Assembly (NCBI GenBank): GCA_016295275.1
Contig: JAEDLN010000009.1
Coordinates: 1 to 22,101, forward strand
DNA length: 22,101 nucleotides
Reading direction: 5' to 3'
Source: Kiritimatiellia bacterium
GTDB lineage: Bacteria > Verrucomicrobiota > Kiritimatiellia > RFP12 > UBA3636
Shown piece by piece: positions 15,279 through 22,101 of the stretch; position 1 is the stretch's first letter; every line of letters begins with the position of its first letter. The notes beneath the pieces were generated by a model. The model searched no databases, was not told the DNA's origin, and saw only the letters and a program-made list of their open reading frames with translations. The translations under genes were made by a program, and so were the position numbers.

Positions 15279-16106
15279 CTATAACAGCTGCTTGAGAAGA
15301 AACCGGAATGGCACGATTCCGACATCTACCGCATCGAGAAATTCATTCCGGCTTTTCGCTTGAAGCGCCAGCCCCGCTTGCCGCACCAGCAATCCAATCG
15401 ACTGCTGCAATCCAAACTGGATCGGCGGCGTCAAATGAATCCCGCGCAAATGCTCGATCGCCACCGGCGCTTCTCGCGCAAACCATCGGTTCAAATCCCG
15501 CGGAATCCATTTCCCTTCCACATTCTCAAACACGAAATCCGTGCCAGGAACATCGGAATAGCGAATCGCAACCAGCCCGTTGTCGAGCGCTCGGGCCGTC
15601 ACCTCCGGCGGAGTCAAGGGCGTCAGTGTCTCTCTTACGCCGGATATCATGAGCCCCGGTATGTCCAACATCGATTCCAACCCGCTTTCCAACAGCGTTT
15701 TCTGGTTCGCAGCCTTGGCAAACGCCGCAATCCGACCGCCCCAAAGCGCCGTCAGCGTCCTTGCATCGTCTTTTTGCAGCGATCTGGGCAGGACGCCATC
15801 CTTCAACAGCCGCTCGGAAGCATACGGATTCTGCTTGACCATCACACCACCGGCCCGATAAAGGAAATTCTGCAAGCCCTTCCAGGTCTCCGCATCGATT
15901 TTCGCTGCGGCCGTCTTGGCCAACGTATCCGCTTTTCGCTGATGCGATGCCGGCAGCATCCTGTACAAATCGTGAAAATCCGCCGATAAAAGCGCACGAT
16001 GAAATGTCGCCGCCGATTGCCGGCACTCGTCGACAGGCGAACCAAACGCCACCGGCAGAACCGTCATGGCAAACAGAACGACAATTTTCCATACCATCTT
16101 TTTCAT
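15279..16106 (-). CDS. Exported protein of unknown function
   Basis: This 275-residue protein has a clear Sec signal peptide: basic MKKMVWK, a hydrophobic core through residue 20, and a likely cut after VAFG-S near residue 22-23. It has no lipobox and no later membrane helix, so it is probably periplasmic. The mature part is mostly helical by eye. A beta-rich segment, LVAIRYSDVPGTDFVFENVE with GKWIPRDLNRW after it, looks like the fold of small ligand- or peptide-binding domains. I do not recognise the family. It is transcribed alone, divergently from the exported protein at 16322. Confidence 0.78.
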   Translation of the reverse strand: MKKMVWKIVVLFAMTVLPVAFGSPVDECRQSAATFHRALLSADFHDLYRMLPASHQRKADTLAKTAAAKIDAETWKGLQNFLYRAGGVMVKQNPYASERLLKDGVLPRSLQKDDARTLTALWGGRIAAFAKAANQKTLLESGLESMLDIPGLMISGVRETLTPLTPPEVTARALDNGLVAIRYSDVPGTDFVFENVEGKWIPRDLNRWFAREAPVAIEHLRGIHLTPPIQFGLQQSIGLLVRQAGLALQAKSRNEFLDAVDVGIVPFRFLLKQLL

Positions 16107-16117
16107 GCGTCCACTCT

Positions 16118-16147
16118 ATCATAAGAAATACGTGTCCCGCACTCCAA
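16118..16147 (-). promoter_or_regulatory. Candidate promoter for the exported-protein gene at 15279-16106
   Basis: On the - strand, TTGGAG (16142-16147) and TATGAT (16118-16123) are 18 bases apart. The -10 box ends 11 bases before the ATG, so the 5' leader would be only a few bases and no Shine-Dalgarno fits. Confidence 0.45.
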
Positions 16148-16285
16148 AAATCGCCGCTTGCACGCCCCCTTCCTCCGTCGTGCCGTAACGACGTTTGCTT
16201 TGTCGCCCCCATACACACACATTCACCGATCGCGTTGCCGGCAAATACGGAACGGATTTCGGCTTCTCTTCTCCGGAAACCAGAT

Positions 16286-16315
16286 TTGCCTCTATTGCAC
16301 GGAACATGGTATTCT
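16286..16315 (+). promoter_or_regulatory. Candidate promoter for the zinc-motif exported protein
   Basis: TTGCCT (16286-16291) and TATTCT (16310-16315) are 18 bases apart. The -10 box ends only 6 bases before the ATG at 16322, so the transcript would start at or next to the start codon (leaderless). Confidence 0.42.
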
Positions 16316-16321
16316 CATCGC

Positions 16322-17197
16322 ATGAAAAGCAGTATTCTTCTTTTCCTTCTTGTCGCCATCGTGGCGAGTGGAGCAATCTATCAGCAGGGCTCCGCCACCG
16401 GAAAAGGCGGCAACATTTACACGCCTCCAAGTCCAAAGACGCAAACTCCGGCCCGTCCGGTATCTCCGCCTGTTCAACCGAGACCGGTCGCAAGACCCTC
16501 TGTCGGAGGAGTTCCCTATACGGCTCCCTATGTTTCGGATGTCGATATTGAGGATGGAAAAATCAAGGGATATCATGTGGTGTCTCCAGCCGTCTATGAT
16601 AATCCGTTTGGCGGATTGCAGGGAGCGGTCGATCAAATCCGGGCACCCGGTCACCCGGTGCCCCCAAACGAGCCGGATCATATCGTCATCCGTCGATATA
16701 AACTGGCTCAACCTTCGACAGAGGCGGCAAAAAGCAAGGAAGAGGCCGAGCGCAATCTTTTGCAAGGTACGGAAAGCCTCGCACAGGTTGCCGTCACCTT
16801 TACGGAGGAACAACTGCGCAAACACGCCATGGATTTGCTGAAGGATTCCTACCGGCAAAACGGTTCGCAACTCTTGCAGGCCTATACGTATGCGATTACC
16901 TCGGCCGGAATCGCCAAAACGCCCGTTCATTCCTCCTTCCCGGCGGCATCGGAAGAACTTCTGATGGAAGCTTTCCGTGCCGGGGTCGCCTTGCAGGTGG
17001 TTCGCCCCCGTTCCGTCCGGATTTCATGCGGTCTCTGCGACGGAAGCGGTAAAATCCCCATTGAAAAGGTTGTCACGGGGAATAAAGAGAGAATCGTGAC
17101 GGGGACCTGCCCGCGCTGTGACGGCTCGGGAAAACGGATGGCTGAAATCGAGGCGTTGTACACCATTCGCATTGGCAGCAAAAAGCCAACCGATTAA
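16322..17197 (+). CDS. Exported protein with DnaJ-type CxxCxGxG zinc motifs
   Basis: This 291-residue protein starts at the ATG at 16322, which gives a signal peptide (MKSSILLFLLVAIVASGA). An in-frame ATG upstream would hide it. A Pro-rich linker (about 32-60) follows, then a helical region near 140-190. At the C-terminus two repeats of the DnaJ cysteine pattern lie 27 residues apart: CGLCDGSGK (C236, C239) and CPRCDGSGK (C263, C266). Four cysteines are enough for one zinc site. In DnaJ such modules bind zinc and unfolded clients. Finding one on an exported protein suggests an envelope folding, scaffold or redox role, but this is inference. Its 3' end is overlapped on the other strand by the frame at 17024-17584. 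Confidence 0.82.
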   Translation: MKSSILLFLLVAIVASGAIYQQGSATGKGGNIYTPPSPKTQTPARPVSPPVQPRPVARPSVGGVPYTAPYVSDVDIEDGKIKGYHVVSPAVYDNPFGGLQGAVDQIRAPGHPVPPNEPDHIVIRRYKLAQPSTEAAKSKEEAERNLLQGTESLAQVAVTFTEEQLRKHAMDLLKDSYRQNGSQLLQAYTYAITSAGIAKTPVHSSFPAASEELLMEAFRAGVALQVVRPRSVRISCGLCDGSGKIPIEKVVTGNKERIVTGTCPRCDGSGKRMAEIEALYTIRIGSKKPTD

Positions 17198-17584
17198 ACC
17201 GCAGCGCGATTTGCGCCCGATTGCCCTTGCGCACTCTCTCGGAAATGCAGGTGCTTCCTGTTTCATCCGGAAAAACTGGTTTAAGGCTTCCGCATTATCC
17301 CATACCGGATCGCCGGGTATCGCAATCCAAAAAGACAATGCCGGATTCATCCGGATATTCGTTGCATCCCGCAACCGGAAATACGCAAAGGGAAATCGTT
17401 TCTCCCAATCCGGCGGGGAGTCGCGGGAAAAGCCGGTGCCCGCGTGGCAGTGCTTTCCAAGTCGAAGCCGGAATACGGAAAACCCGTTCCGGACCGGTGA
17501 CGCCCGAACGACGCCCGCCAAAAGAACAATCGCCGCAACGGAAAGGAGCGAAAAGCCGCATTTCATCATCAGCGAGTCTATCAT
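17024..17584 (-). CDS. Probable small secreted protein, unknown function
   Basis: This 186-codon frame starts at an ATG preceded by GAGGA (- strand, at 17590-17594) with 5 bases between. The protein opens with a convincing signal peptide, MMKCGFSLLSVAAIVLLAG plus VVRASP, so a real gene is likely. The mature part contains GDPVWDNAEALNQFFRMKQE but no family I know. The last 58 codons overlap the end of the zinc-motif gene on the opposite strand. The true C-terminus may be shorter, with a frame error in between, because a second frame (17295-17561) also looks protein-like. Confidence is moderate. Confidence 0.45.
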   Translation of the reverse strand: MIDSLMMKCGFSLLSVAAIVLLAGVVRASPVRNGFSVFRLRLGKHCHAGTGFSRDSPPDWEKRFPFAYFRLRDATNIRMNPALSFWIAIPGDPVWDNAEALNQFFRMKQEAPAFPRECARAIGRKSRCGLIGWLFAANANGVQRLDFSHPFSRAVTARAGPRHDSLFIPRDNLFNGDFTASVAETA

Positions 17585-17893
17585 CCGGTTCCTCGAAAAC
17601 AAATCCCCCTTTTGAAATCCAAAGCCGACAAATCGTGCGAAAAGGAATGGTTTATGATAGGCTTTTCCCCGTGTGCGAAACGTGCCGTTTTCTTCCATCC
17701 GGCATTGCTGTTTTCCGGCCGCTTCGCCGTTTCCCGGTGCGGCAAACAGGCTTCCGCCTCATGCGATTTTCCGCCTTCTCTTCCGTCCCTTTTCCAATTT
17801 GACCCCTGTTGCATGGAACATTCGTTCGGAATTGCCTGAATCCTCTGCAATTGTCCGGCACCCTCCAAACCGCTATTTCCGGCAGTCCCGATC
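17585..17893. other. 309-base gap upstream of two divergent genes
   Basis: It separates the putative secreted-protein gene (-) from the S41 protease (+). It should hold promoters for both, but I see only weak boxes (for example tatgat near 17656 and gcatgg near 17811). I found no RNA gene. Confidence 0.4.
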
Positions 17894-19156
17894 ATGCATG
17901 CCTTTTTCAAAAAATGCTCTCTGCTCCTGGCGTCGCTCGCGATCTTCTCCGCCTTCGCGGAAACGCCCGCCCCCGACAACAGTCTCGATCCGGATTTGTT
18001 ATCGGCTATTTCATTTGCCGCAAAGACCTTTCTCCCGGAAAATCAAAACGAGGACATTTCCGAATTGATCCTCAAAGGCATTTTCGGAAATCTCGATCGG
18101 TATAGCGCACTCTTGACGCCGCAGGAAGCCGAGCAAGAAGCGGGAAGCATTGCCGGAAAAGCCATCGGTTTCGGTATTCAGGGAATGGCTCGGAAAGATG
18201 GTATTTTCGTCGAATATGTCGTGGAAAATTCTCCTGCCGGAAACGCCGGAATCCGCTACGCCGATCTCATCCGGAGCGCGAATGGCATCTCATGCGAGGA
18301 GCTGGGCGGCGCCGCATTTCAGCCATATCTGCAAAACCTGAGCCGGCAATGCGAAAAACCGGCCGAACTGGTCGTCCAATCGCCGAACGCCGCCCCTCGC
18401 AACGTTACGCTCGTACCCGCCCCCTATCGGCTTCCCTCCGTCAGAGGCGCGCAAATCCTCCCCGGGACCGCCATCGGATACGTGCGACTCTCGTCTTTCA
18501 CCCTCCAAACCGCCAATGAATGCAAAGACGCTCTTGCCTTGCTCCGGCAACACCCGCTCGATGCGCTGATTCTCGACCTGCGGAATAACAGCGGAGGCGA
18601 CATCTCCTTTGCTATCGAAGTCGCCGACTTGTTCTTGCCGCAGGATACGACTATCGCATGGGTTCGGAAACGGAACAAACAAAAACGCATTCTCGCAAAA
18701 TCGCCCGATGGCTACCCGGAACTCCGCCTCGCTCTGCTGATCGATTCGCAAACCGCCAGTGCCGCCGAACTGCTCGCCGCCGCCTTGCACGAAAACAACC
18801 GCGCCTCTCTCTTCGGAACAAAAACCTTCGGAAAAACCTCGATCCAAGGTTACTTCGCAATTCCATCCCGCCAATCGTACACCGCACGCCTTACGGTCGG
18901 TTATTGGAGCACTCCGCAGGACAGCCTCGTTTGCGATGGCATCACGCCCGACTATGTCATCGAACAAGCCCCGGAGAAAACACCCGCCTGCCAAAATATC
19001 CTTTCGGCACAGCCTTCTCTCCCCGAACACTCCCCGTTCAAACTCCCTGCAACCATCCCGGATTTGCGCCCAGATCTGCAACTCGACGCCGCCTGCCAAT
19101 TTCTGAAGAAAACCGACCCGGCAAAAACACCCGCCGCGCCGCTTTCCGACTTGTAG
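17894..19156 (+). CDS. S41-family carboxyl-terminal processing peptidase
   Basis: This is a periplasmic tail-processing serine protease of the CtpA/Prc family. The 420 residues begin with a Sec signal peptide (MHAFFKKCSLLLASLAIFSA, cut near residue 22). The N-terminal helical part contains the DRYSALLTPQEAE motif. A PDZ domain follows (about 80-165) with VENSPAGNAGIRYADLI. The protease core shows GYVRLSSF and LDLRNNSGGD. The catalytic dyad is S289, in TASAAELLAAAL, and K314, in TKTFGKTSIQ. The C-terminus ends in a Pro-rich tail. Both catalytic residues are in place, so it should be active. It lies 34 bases upstream of tsaD and probably shares its transcript. No strong Shine-Dalgarno is visible. 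Confidence 0.92.
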   Translation: MHAFFKKCSLLLASLAIFSAFAETPAPDNSLDPDLLSAISFAAKTFLPENQNEDISELILKGIFGNLDRYSALLTPQEAEQEAGSIAGKAIGFGIQGMARKDGIFVEYVVENSPAGNAGIRYADLIRSANGISCEELGGAAFQPYLQNLSRQCEKPAELVVQSPNAAPRNVTLVPAPYRLPSVRGAQILPGTAIGYVRLSSFTLQTANECKDALALLRQHPLDALILDLRNNSGGDISFAIEVADLFLPQDTTIAWVRKRNKQKRILAKSPDGYPELRLALLIDSQTASAAELLAAALHENNRASLFGTKTFGKTSIQGYFAIPSRQSYTARLTVGYWSTPQDSLVCDGITPDYVIEQAPEKTPACQNILSAQPSLPEHSPFKLPATIPDLRPDLQLDAACQFLKKTDPAKTPAAPLSDL

Positions 19157-19190
19157 CCGCCCACTCTTTCTGCAACGAGGTAATTATTCT

Positions 19191-20222
19191 ATGATCGTTC
19201 TTGGTATCGAAACTTCTTGCGACGAAACGTCCGCAGCCATCGTCAGAGATGGGCGCGAGGTCCTTTCCTGCGTTGTCCATACCCAGCCGCAACACCGCCC
19301 GTTCGGCGGCGTCGTCCCGGAAATCGCATCCCGTTGCCATATCCGGCTCCTTCCCGATATCGTGGAACGCGCCGTGCAAGAATCGGGTCTCGCATGGAAC
19401 CAAATCGATGAAATCGCCGCAACGCGCGGCCCCGGTCTCGCCTCCTCCCTGCTCGTCGGTTGGTCCTTCGCAAAGGGTCTCGCCCTGCAAACTGGAAAAC
19501 CGCTGCGTGCTATCAACCACATGGAGGCACATCTCCATTCCGTCTTTCTCCATCCCGATGCGCCGGATCCGACGACAGCCTATCCGCGTCTGGGCCTGGC
19601 CGTCTCCGGTGGCCATACCAGCCTCTACCGAATGCCGGCCCCCGGAAAAATCACCCTCATCGGACGGACCGTCGACGATGCCGCCGGAGAAGCGCTCGAC
19701 AAGGCCGCCAAGCTGCTCGGTCTCGGCTATCCCGGCGGACCGATCATCGATAAACTCGCAAAAACGAAAACCCCGCATCAAGGCGTTTTCCCCGAAGGCA
19801 GAATCGGCGAACACACCGAAACCGGAGGACTTCGTCCGGATCTCTGCCTGAGCTTCAGCGGACTTAAAACCGCACTTCTCCGCGTCGTTCAAGCCAATCC
19901 CCCGAAGAGCGATGACGAAATTGCACAGCTCGTCTCCGACTATCAGGAGGCCGTTGTCGGTGCCATCGTCAGACGCGTCGAAAAGGCGCTCCGCAACGAG
20001 AAATATCTCGCTGTCGGCGGCGGCGTCTCTCTCAATAGCCGACTCCGTGCGCTCCTTGCGCAATCCTGCGCCAAACGCGGGGTCCAACTCCTCCTTGCCC
20101 TTCCCAAACACTGCGGAGACAATGCCGCCATGATCGCCGGTCTCGCCGGCATGGGAAGCGGTATTCTCTCCCCCGCTTCCTTCGATCTCGATATCGACCC
20201 GTCGTGGGCCGATTTCCGCTAA
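19191..20222 (+). CDS. tsaD: tRNA N6-adenosine threonylcarbamoyltransferase
   Basis: TsaD (YgjD/Gcp) transfers the threonylcarbamoyl group to A37 of ANN-decoding tRNAs, working with TsaB, TsaE and TsaC in the cytoplasm. The 343-residue length fits. It opens with the ASKHA phosphate loop MIVLGIETSCDETSAA. The metal-binding HMEAH is at residues 110-114. VDDAAGEALDKAAKLLGLGY and PGGPIIDK follow, as do LSFSGLKTALLR, the glycine-rich VGGGVSLNSRLR and CGDNAAMIAGLA. The start ATG has GAGG 12 bases upstream. It follows the S41 protease by 34 bases. This is an essential housekeeping gene in most bacteria. Confidence 0.97.
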   Translation: MIVLGIETSCDETSAAIVRDGREVLSCVVHTQPQHRPFGGVVPEIASRCHIRLLPDIVERAVQESGLAWNQIDEIAATRGPGLASSLLVGWSFAKGLALQTGKPLRAINHMEAHLHSVFLHPDAPDPTTAYPRLGLAVSGGHTSLYRMPAPGKITLIGRTVDDAAGEALDKAAKLLGLGYPGGPIIDKLAKTKTPHQGVFPEGRIGEHTETGGLRPDLCLSFSGLKTALLRVVQANPPKSDDEIAQLVSDYQEAVVGAIVRRVEKALRNEKYLAVGGGVSLNSRLRALLAQSCAKRGVQLLLALPKHCGDNAAMIAGLAGMGSGILSPASFDLDIDPSWADFR

Positions 20223-20321
20223 ACCGCAAAAGCGAAAATCAAGTTTTCCCCCGTTCGGTTTCCGTATGGCACGCATCGAGTCGCCGACGCCATACGCCGA
20301 CACGCTCATACCGATCCGACT

Positions 20322-20594
20322 TTATGGATGGAGAACGGCTGGCGAAGCCACACTCTCCAATCCGATCGAATCCGCATGCGACGAATCCGTTCCCGCCTGA
20401 CCCGTCCATAAAACGATTCCCAAAAAGAGAAGCGCAAGAAGAACCAAAAGAACTTGAGAGCCAAACGGAATGTCACGCCCATCGCGTAACCATTGCGAAA
20501 CAATCCGCCCTAGCGTCCGGCAAAAGCAAGAACTCCGCTCCCGCCAAGACGTTTTCGATTCCGACGTGGATTCCATTTCCCGCGATTCCGTCAT
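20322..20594 (-). CDS. Small single-helix membrane protein
   Basis: This 90-residue frame starts 18 bases after the zinc-ribbon gene on the same strand. It has a basic N-terminal half (about 1-45) and one clear membrane helix, VLLVLLALLFLGIVLWTG. A short, mildly acidic C-terminus rich in Ser, Ala and Asp follows. The charge pattern predicts the N-terminus in the cytoplasm. There is no clear Shine-Dalgarno, and a shorter start at codon 7 is possible. The helix and the operon-like spacing support it as real. It may act with the upstream zinc-ribbon/coiled-coil protein, but that is inference. Confidence 0.55.
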   Translation of the reverse strand: MTESREMESTSESKTSWRERSSCFCRTLGRIVSQWLRDGRDIPFGSQVLLVLLALLFLGIVLWTGQAGTDSSHADSIGLESVASPAVLHP

Positions 20595-20612
20595 GCGGAG
20601 AGCAGAATGCCA

Positions 20613-21125
20613 TTATTCATCGATTTCTTTGAAAGTGGACTCGACAATCGTGCCGACGACCTCTTCCACTTTCTTGAAGTTGTGCGCAACCGAATCGAGA
20701 GAAGCAAAACCGACCTGAAACATCTTCTCCAGGATTCGGGCCGATTCGGCATTTTCCGCCATCAACCGCTTTGCTTCATTGCGAAATGCCCGCAACGCCA
20801 CAACTTCCGCTTCCAGTGCCTCCAAACGCGCATTCGACTTTGCGAGCATCTGTCGCGTATGAAGCAACTGAGCCGCCAAATCCTCCGGCGGAGCGTCCAA
20901 ATCATCCAATTCCATCCCTTCCGGAACGGGAACCGAAATCAACTCCTGACACTGCGTACAACGAATGGGAAGTCCCGCTCCACGTGGATCGATGGAGTGG
21001 GACTTTCCGCAATGCGGGCACTTGAAAACAATATCGGTCGCCGGTATCTCGGAAGCGTCTAGCTCCTGGGACCCGCCCATATCAGACGGAGCATGGATAA
21101 GGTCGTAGTTCGATTCGTCGTTCAT
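20613..21125 (-). CDS. Zinc-ribbon and coiled-coil protein of unknown function
   Basis: This 170-residue protein has an acidic N-terminus and then a zinc ribbon with CPHCGK (C36, C39) and CTQCQ (C56, C59), of the kind seen in many small regulatory or membrane-linked proteins. From about residue 80 a long coiled coil follows (QLLHTRQMLAKSNARLEALE and beyond), ending in an acidic amphipathic tail. There is no membrane segment in this protein, but the next gene encodes a one-helix membrane protein. It follows rpmB on the same strand with its own likely promoter at 21153-21181. The function is unknown. Confidence 0.82.
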   Translation of the reverse strand: MNDESNYDLIHAPSDMGGSQELDASEIPATDIVFKCPHCGKSHSIDPRGAGLPIRCTQCQELISVPVPEGMELDDLDAPPEDLAAQLLHTRQMLAKSNARLEALEAEVVALRAFRNEAKRLMAENAESARILEKMFQVGFASLDSVAHNFKKVEEVVGTIVESTFKEIDE

Positions 21126-21152
21126 GTGGAGAATCTCTCAATTCTGAGCGGA

Positions 21153-21181
21153 ATTATACTCCGCTTGCATACGTCCGGAAA
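21153..21181 (-). promoter_or_regulatory. Candidate promoter for the zinc-ribbon gene
   Basis: On the - strand a perfect TATAAT (21153-21158) lies 27 bases before the ATG, with TTTCCG 17 bases further up (21176-21181). Inverted arms gcgga/tccgc (21148-21152 and 21160-21164) enclose the -10 box. The -35 match is poor. Confidence 0.45.
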
Positions 21182-21231
21182 GACGATTATCAAAATCGAA
21201 CCGACAGCATCCACCGATGCCCGACCGAAGA

Positions 21232-21489
21232 CTATTCGGCGGCTTTGGCAGTCTTCGCACGAGAGGGCTTCGCAACACGACCGGCCTTGATGCAGGCGGC
21301 GCAAGCGTAAATCGTGCAAGACTTTCCATCGACGACGGCACGGACGCGATGAAGGTTCGGGGTGAAAAGACGAGGCGTGACAGCCGTGGTATGCAAACCG
21401 ATACCACCCTTGTACTTCGCCAAACCATGGCGAACAATACGATTGCCGGTGAGAGGCTTCTTGCCGCAAATAGCACAAATTCTGGACAT
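21232..21489 (-). CDS. rpmB: 50S ribosomal protein L28
   Basis: L28 (bL28) is a small protein of the large ribosomal subunit. The 85 residues show the family start MSRICAICGKKPLTGN and the middle block TPRLFTPNLHRVR. Near the end comes CTIYACAACIKAGRV. Cysteines C5, C8, C63 and C66 make this the zinc-binding form. A strong AAGGAG (- strand, 21499-21504) lies 9 bases before the ATG, and a good promoter lies just above it. rpmG, its partner in some bacteria, is not next to it here. Confidence 0.97.
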   Translation of the reverse strand: MSRICAICGKKPLTGNRIVRHGLAKYKGGIGLHTTAVTPRLFTPNLHRVRAVVDGKSCTIYACAACIKAGRVAKPSRAKTAKAAE

Positions 21490-21522
21490 AGATAGGTTCT
21501 CCTTATGAAAAATGTGACGATA

Positions 21523-21551
21523 ATTATAGAAAAACCAATCCCGGAAAGCAA
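21523..21551 (-). promoter_or_regulatory. Promoter of rpmB
   Basis: TTGCTT (21546-21551) and TATAAT (21523-21528) are 17 bases apart on the - strand. The start site would be near 21516, giving a leader of about 27 bases that contains AAGGAG. Confidence 0.7.
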
Positions 21552-21796
21552 GCAGAAAAGTGACGTTGCCAAAAGTCGGAAAAAGCCATCCGCAAAGGAC
21601 CCGGAAAAAACGATCTGTATCCTATCCCGTATTCATTCTCAATTCCTCTCCCTTCGGAAATGCAATCGATCAAGTGAACTCGCTTTTTCCCCATTGTAGA
21701 ATATTTTGCCCCCCTTTTCAACAATTCATTTTCCGACAAACCGATCCTCCGTTTTTGCGCCCCTCTTCGCCACCCGCCCCCGTTGCCGCCCCCGTC

Positions 21797-21916
21797 GTGC
21801 GCACCACTCGTGCGGCTTGGCATCCCCCCCGTTGCCGTGCGCACCCCTCGTGCAACTTGGCGGTGCGCCCCTCGTCGTGCGCCCCACTCGTGCCCCGTGG
21901 TGCAGTCCCGTTGCGG
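21797..21916. repeat. Three tandem 40-base repeats
   Basis: Units start at 21797, 21837 and 21877. Each opens with a 17-base core, GTGCGCmCCmCTCGTGC, where m is A or C. The rest of each unit is less conserved but keeps cttggc in units 1 and 2 and cgttgc in units 1 and 3. A partial unit may precede them. Confidence 0.75.
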
Positions 21917-22098
21917 TAGGGCGCGATGCTTGGCCGCCGGGCCTCCCGGCTCGCGCCGCCGCGCCATCGGCGCGGTGCGCGGCTTGGCATCCCGTGCCCC
22001 GTTGTTACACCCGCCTCCGTTACACCCGCTTAATTCGCGCCGCCATTTACCCACGCGCATTACCCGTGCGGCGCGATGGGGACATCGCGCCCTACCGC
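21913..22098. repeat. 186-base element with perfect 16-base terminal inverted repeats and internal hairpins
   Basis: gcggtagggcgcgatg at 21913-21928 is exactly inverted at 22083-22098. Inside are three more hairpins: gccggg/cccggc (21936-21950), ccgcgcc/ggcgcgg (21959-21975) and ggcgcgatg/catcgcgcc (22070-22091, sharing the right terminal arm). It encodes nothing and looks like a dispersed palindromic or MITE-like intergenic element. Confidence 0.75.
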
Positions 22099-22101
22099 CA
22101 T

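Larger units (their letters stand above)
21490..22101. other. 612-base non-coding region ending in GC-rich repeats
   Basis: No gene is supported. The first part (21490-21551) is the rpmB leader and promoter. About 21552-21770 shows nothing I can name. From 21771 the sequence turns very GC-rich and repetitive, with 40-base tandem units and then a hairpin element bounded by 16-base inverted repeats. The window ends 3 bases beyond that element. Confidence 0.65.

Noticed and set aside
17118..17615. 165-codon + frame after the zinc-motif protein
   Set aside because: No ribosome site or signal, basic random-looking composition, and the opposite strand carries the better candidate with a signal peptide.
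19038..20309. 423-codon - strand frame opposite tsaD
   Set aside because: It spans tsaD in full and part of the protease gene. Composition is typical of an antisense shadow.
21207..21239. Terminator after rpmB
   Set aside because: Two 5-bp stems (ccgaa/ttcgg and gcatc/gatgc) lie at and after the stop, but the following T-run is too weak and distant to call.
21797..21916. Possible CRISPR array
   Set aside because: The regular 40-base units have a degenerate 17-base core, only three copies, related rather than unique spacers, and no cas genes in the window.

Overview
The window is a bacterial chromosome segment, GC-rich by eye, from a Gram-negative organism. LPS inner-core genes (hldD, waaA), the MEP-pathway gene dxr, tsaD and rpmB are all present. 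Gene content and the GC-rich hairpin repeats at the right end would fit a PVC-group bacterium such as Lentisphaerota or Kiritimatiellota. That placement is only a guess.

Layout. Positions 1-3416 (+) carry a compact LPS/housekeeping run: the hldD 3' end, an unknown gene, waaA and comF. Positions 3417-12729 hold an accessory island with a type I restriction-modification (R-M) system. In order it contains a hairpin-rich leader with a terminator, hsdM-hsdS, a decayed small gene with a T10G10 tract, a consensus sigma70-type promoter with overlapping dyads, acidic gene A, hsdR, acidic gene B and a degenerate tail. Positions 12730-15170 (-) carry a glycosyltransferase and dxr in an ATGA-overlapping pair. 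Positions 15279-17584 carry two divergent exported proteins of unknown function and a probable small secreted protein on the opposite strand. Positions 17894-20222 (+) carry an S41 processing protease and tsaD. Positions 20322-21489 (-) carry rpmB, a zinc-ribbon/coiled-coil protein and a one-helix membrane protein. Positions 21490-22101 are non-coding and repeat-rich.

The most interesting part is the R-M island. Two very acidic 207-residue proteins of unknown family flank hsdR. Their first 125 residues are 98% identical and their last 82 residues are much more divergent. Just upstream of each, and again past the second, lies a decayed copy of the hsdS 3'-terminal coding repeat. The best of these matches the real hsdS end at 27 of 30 bases. 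I read this as a module (hsdS tail plus acidic gene) that was copied or recombined at hsdS-tail homology and then homogenised at its 5' half. The charge and the position suggest a DNA-mimic type regulator or inhibitor of the HsdR/HsdMS complex, but nothing in the sequence proves it.
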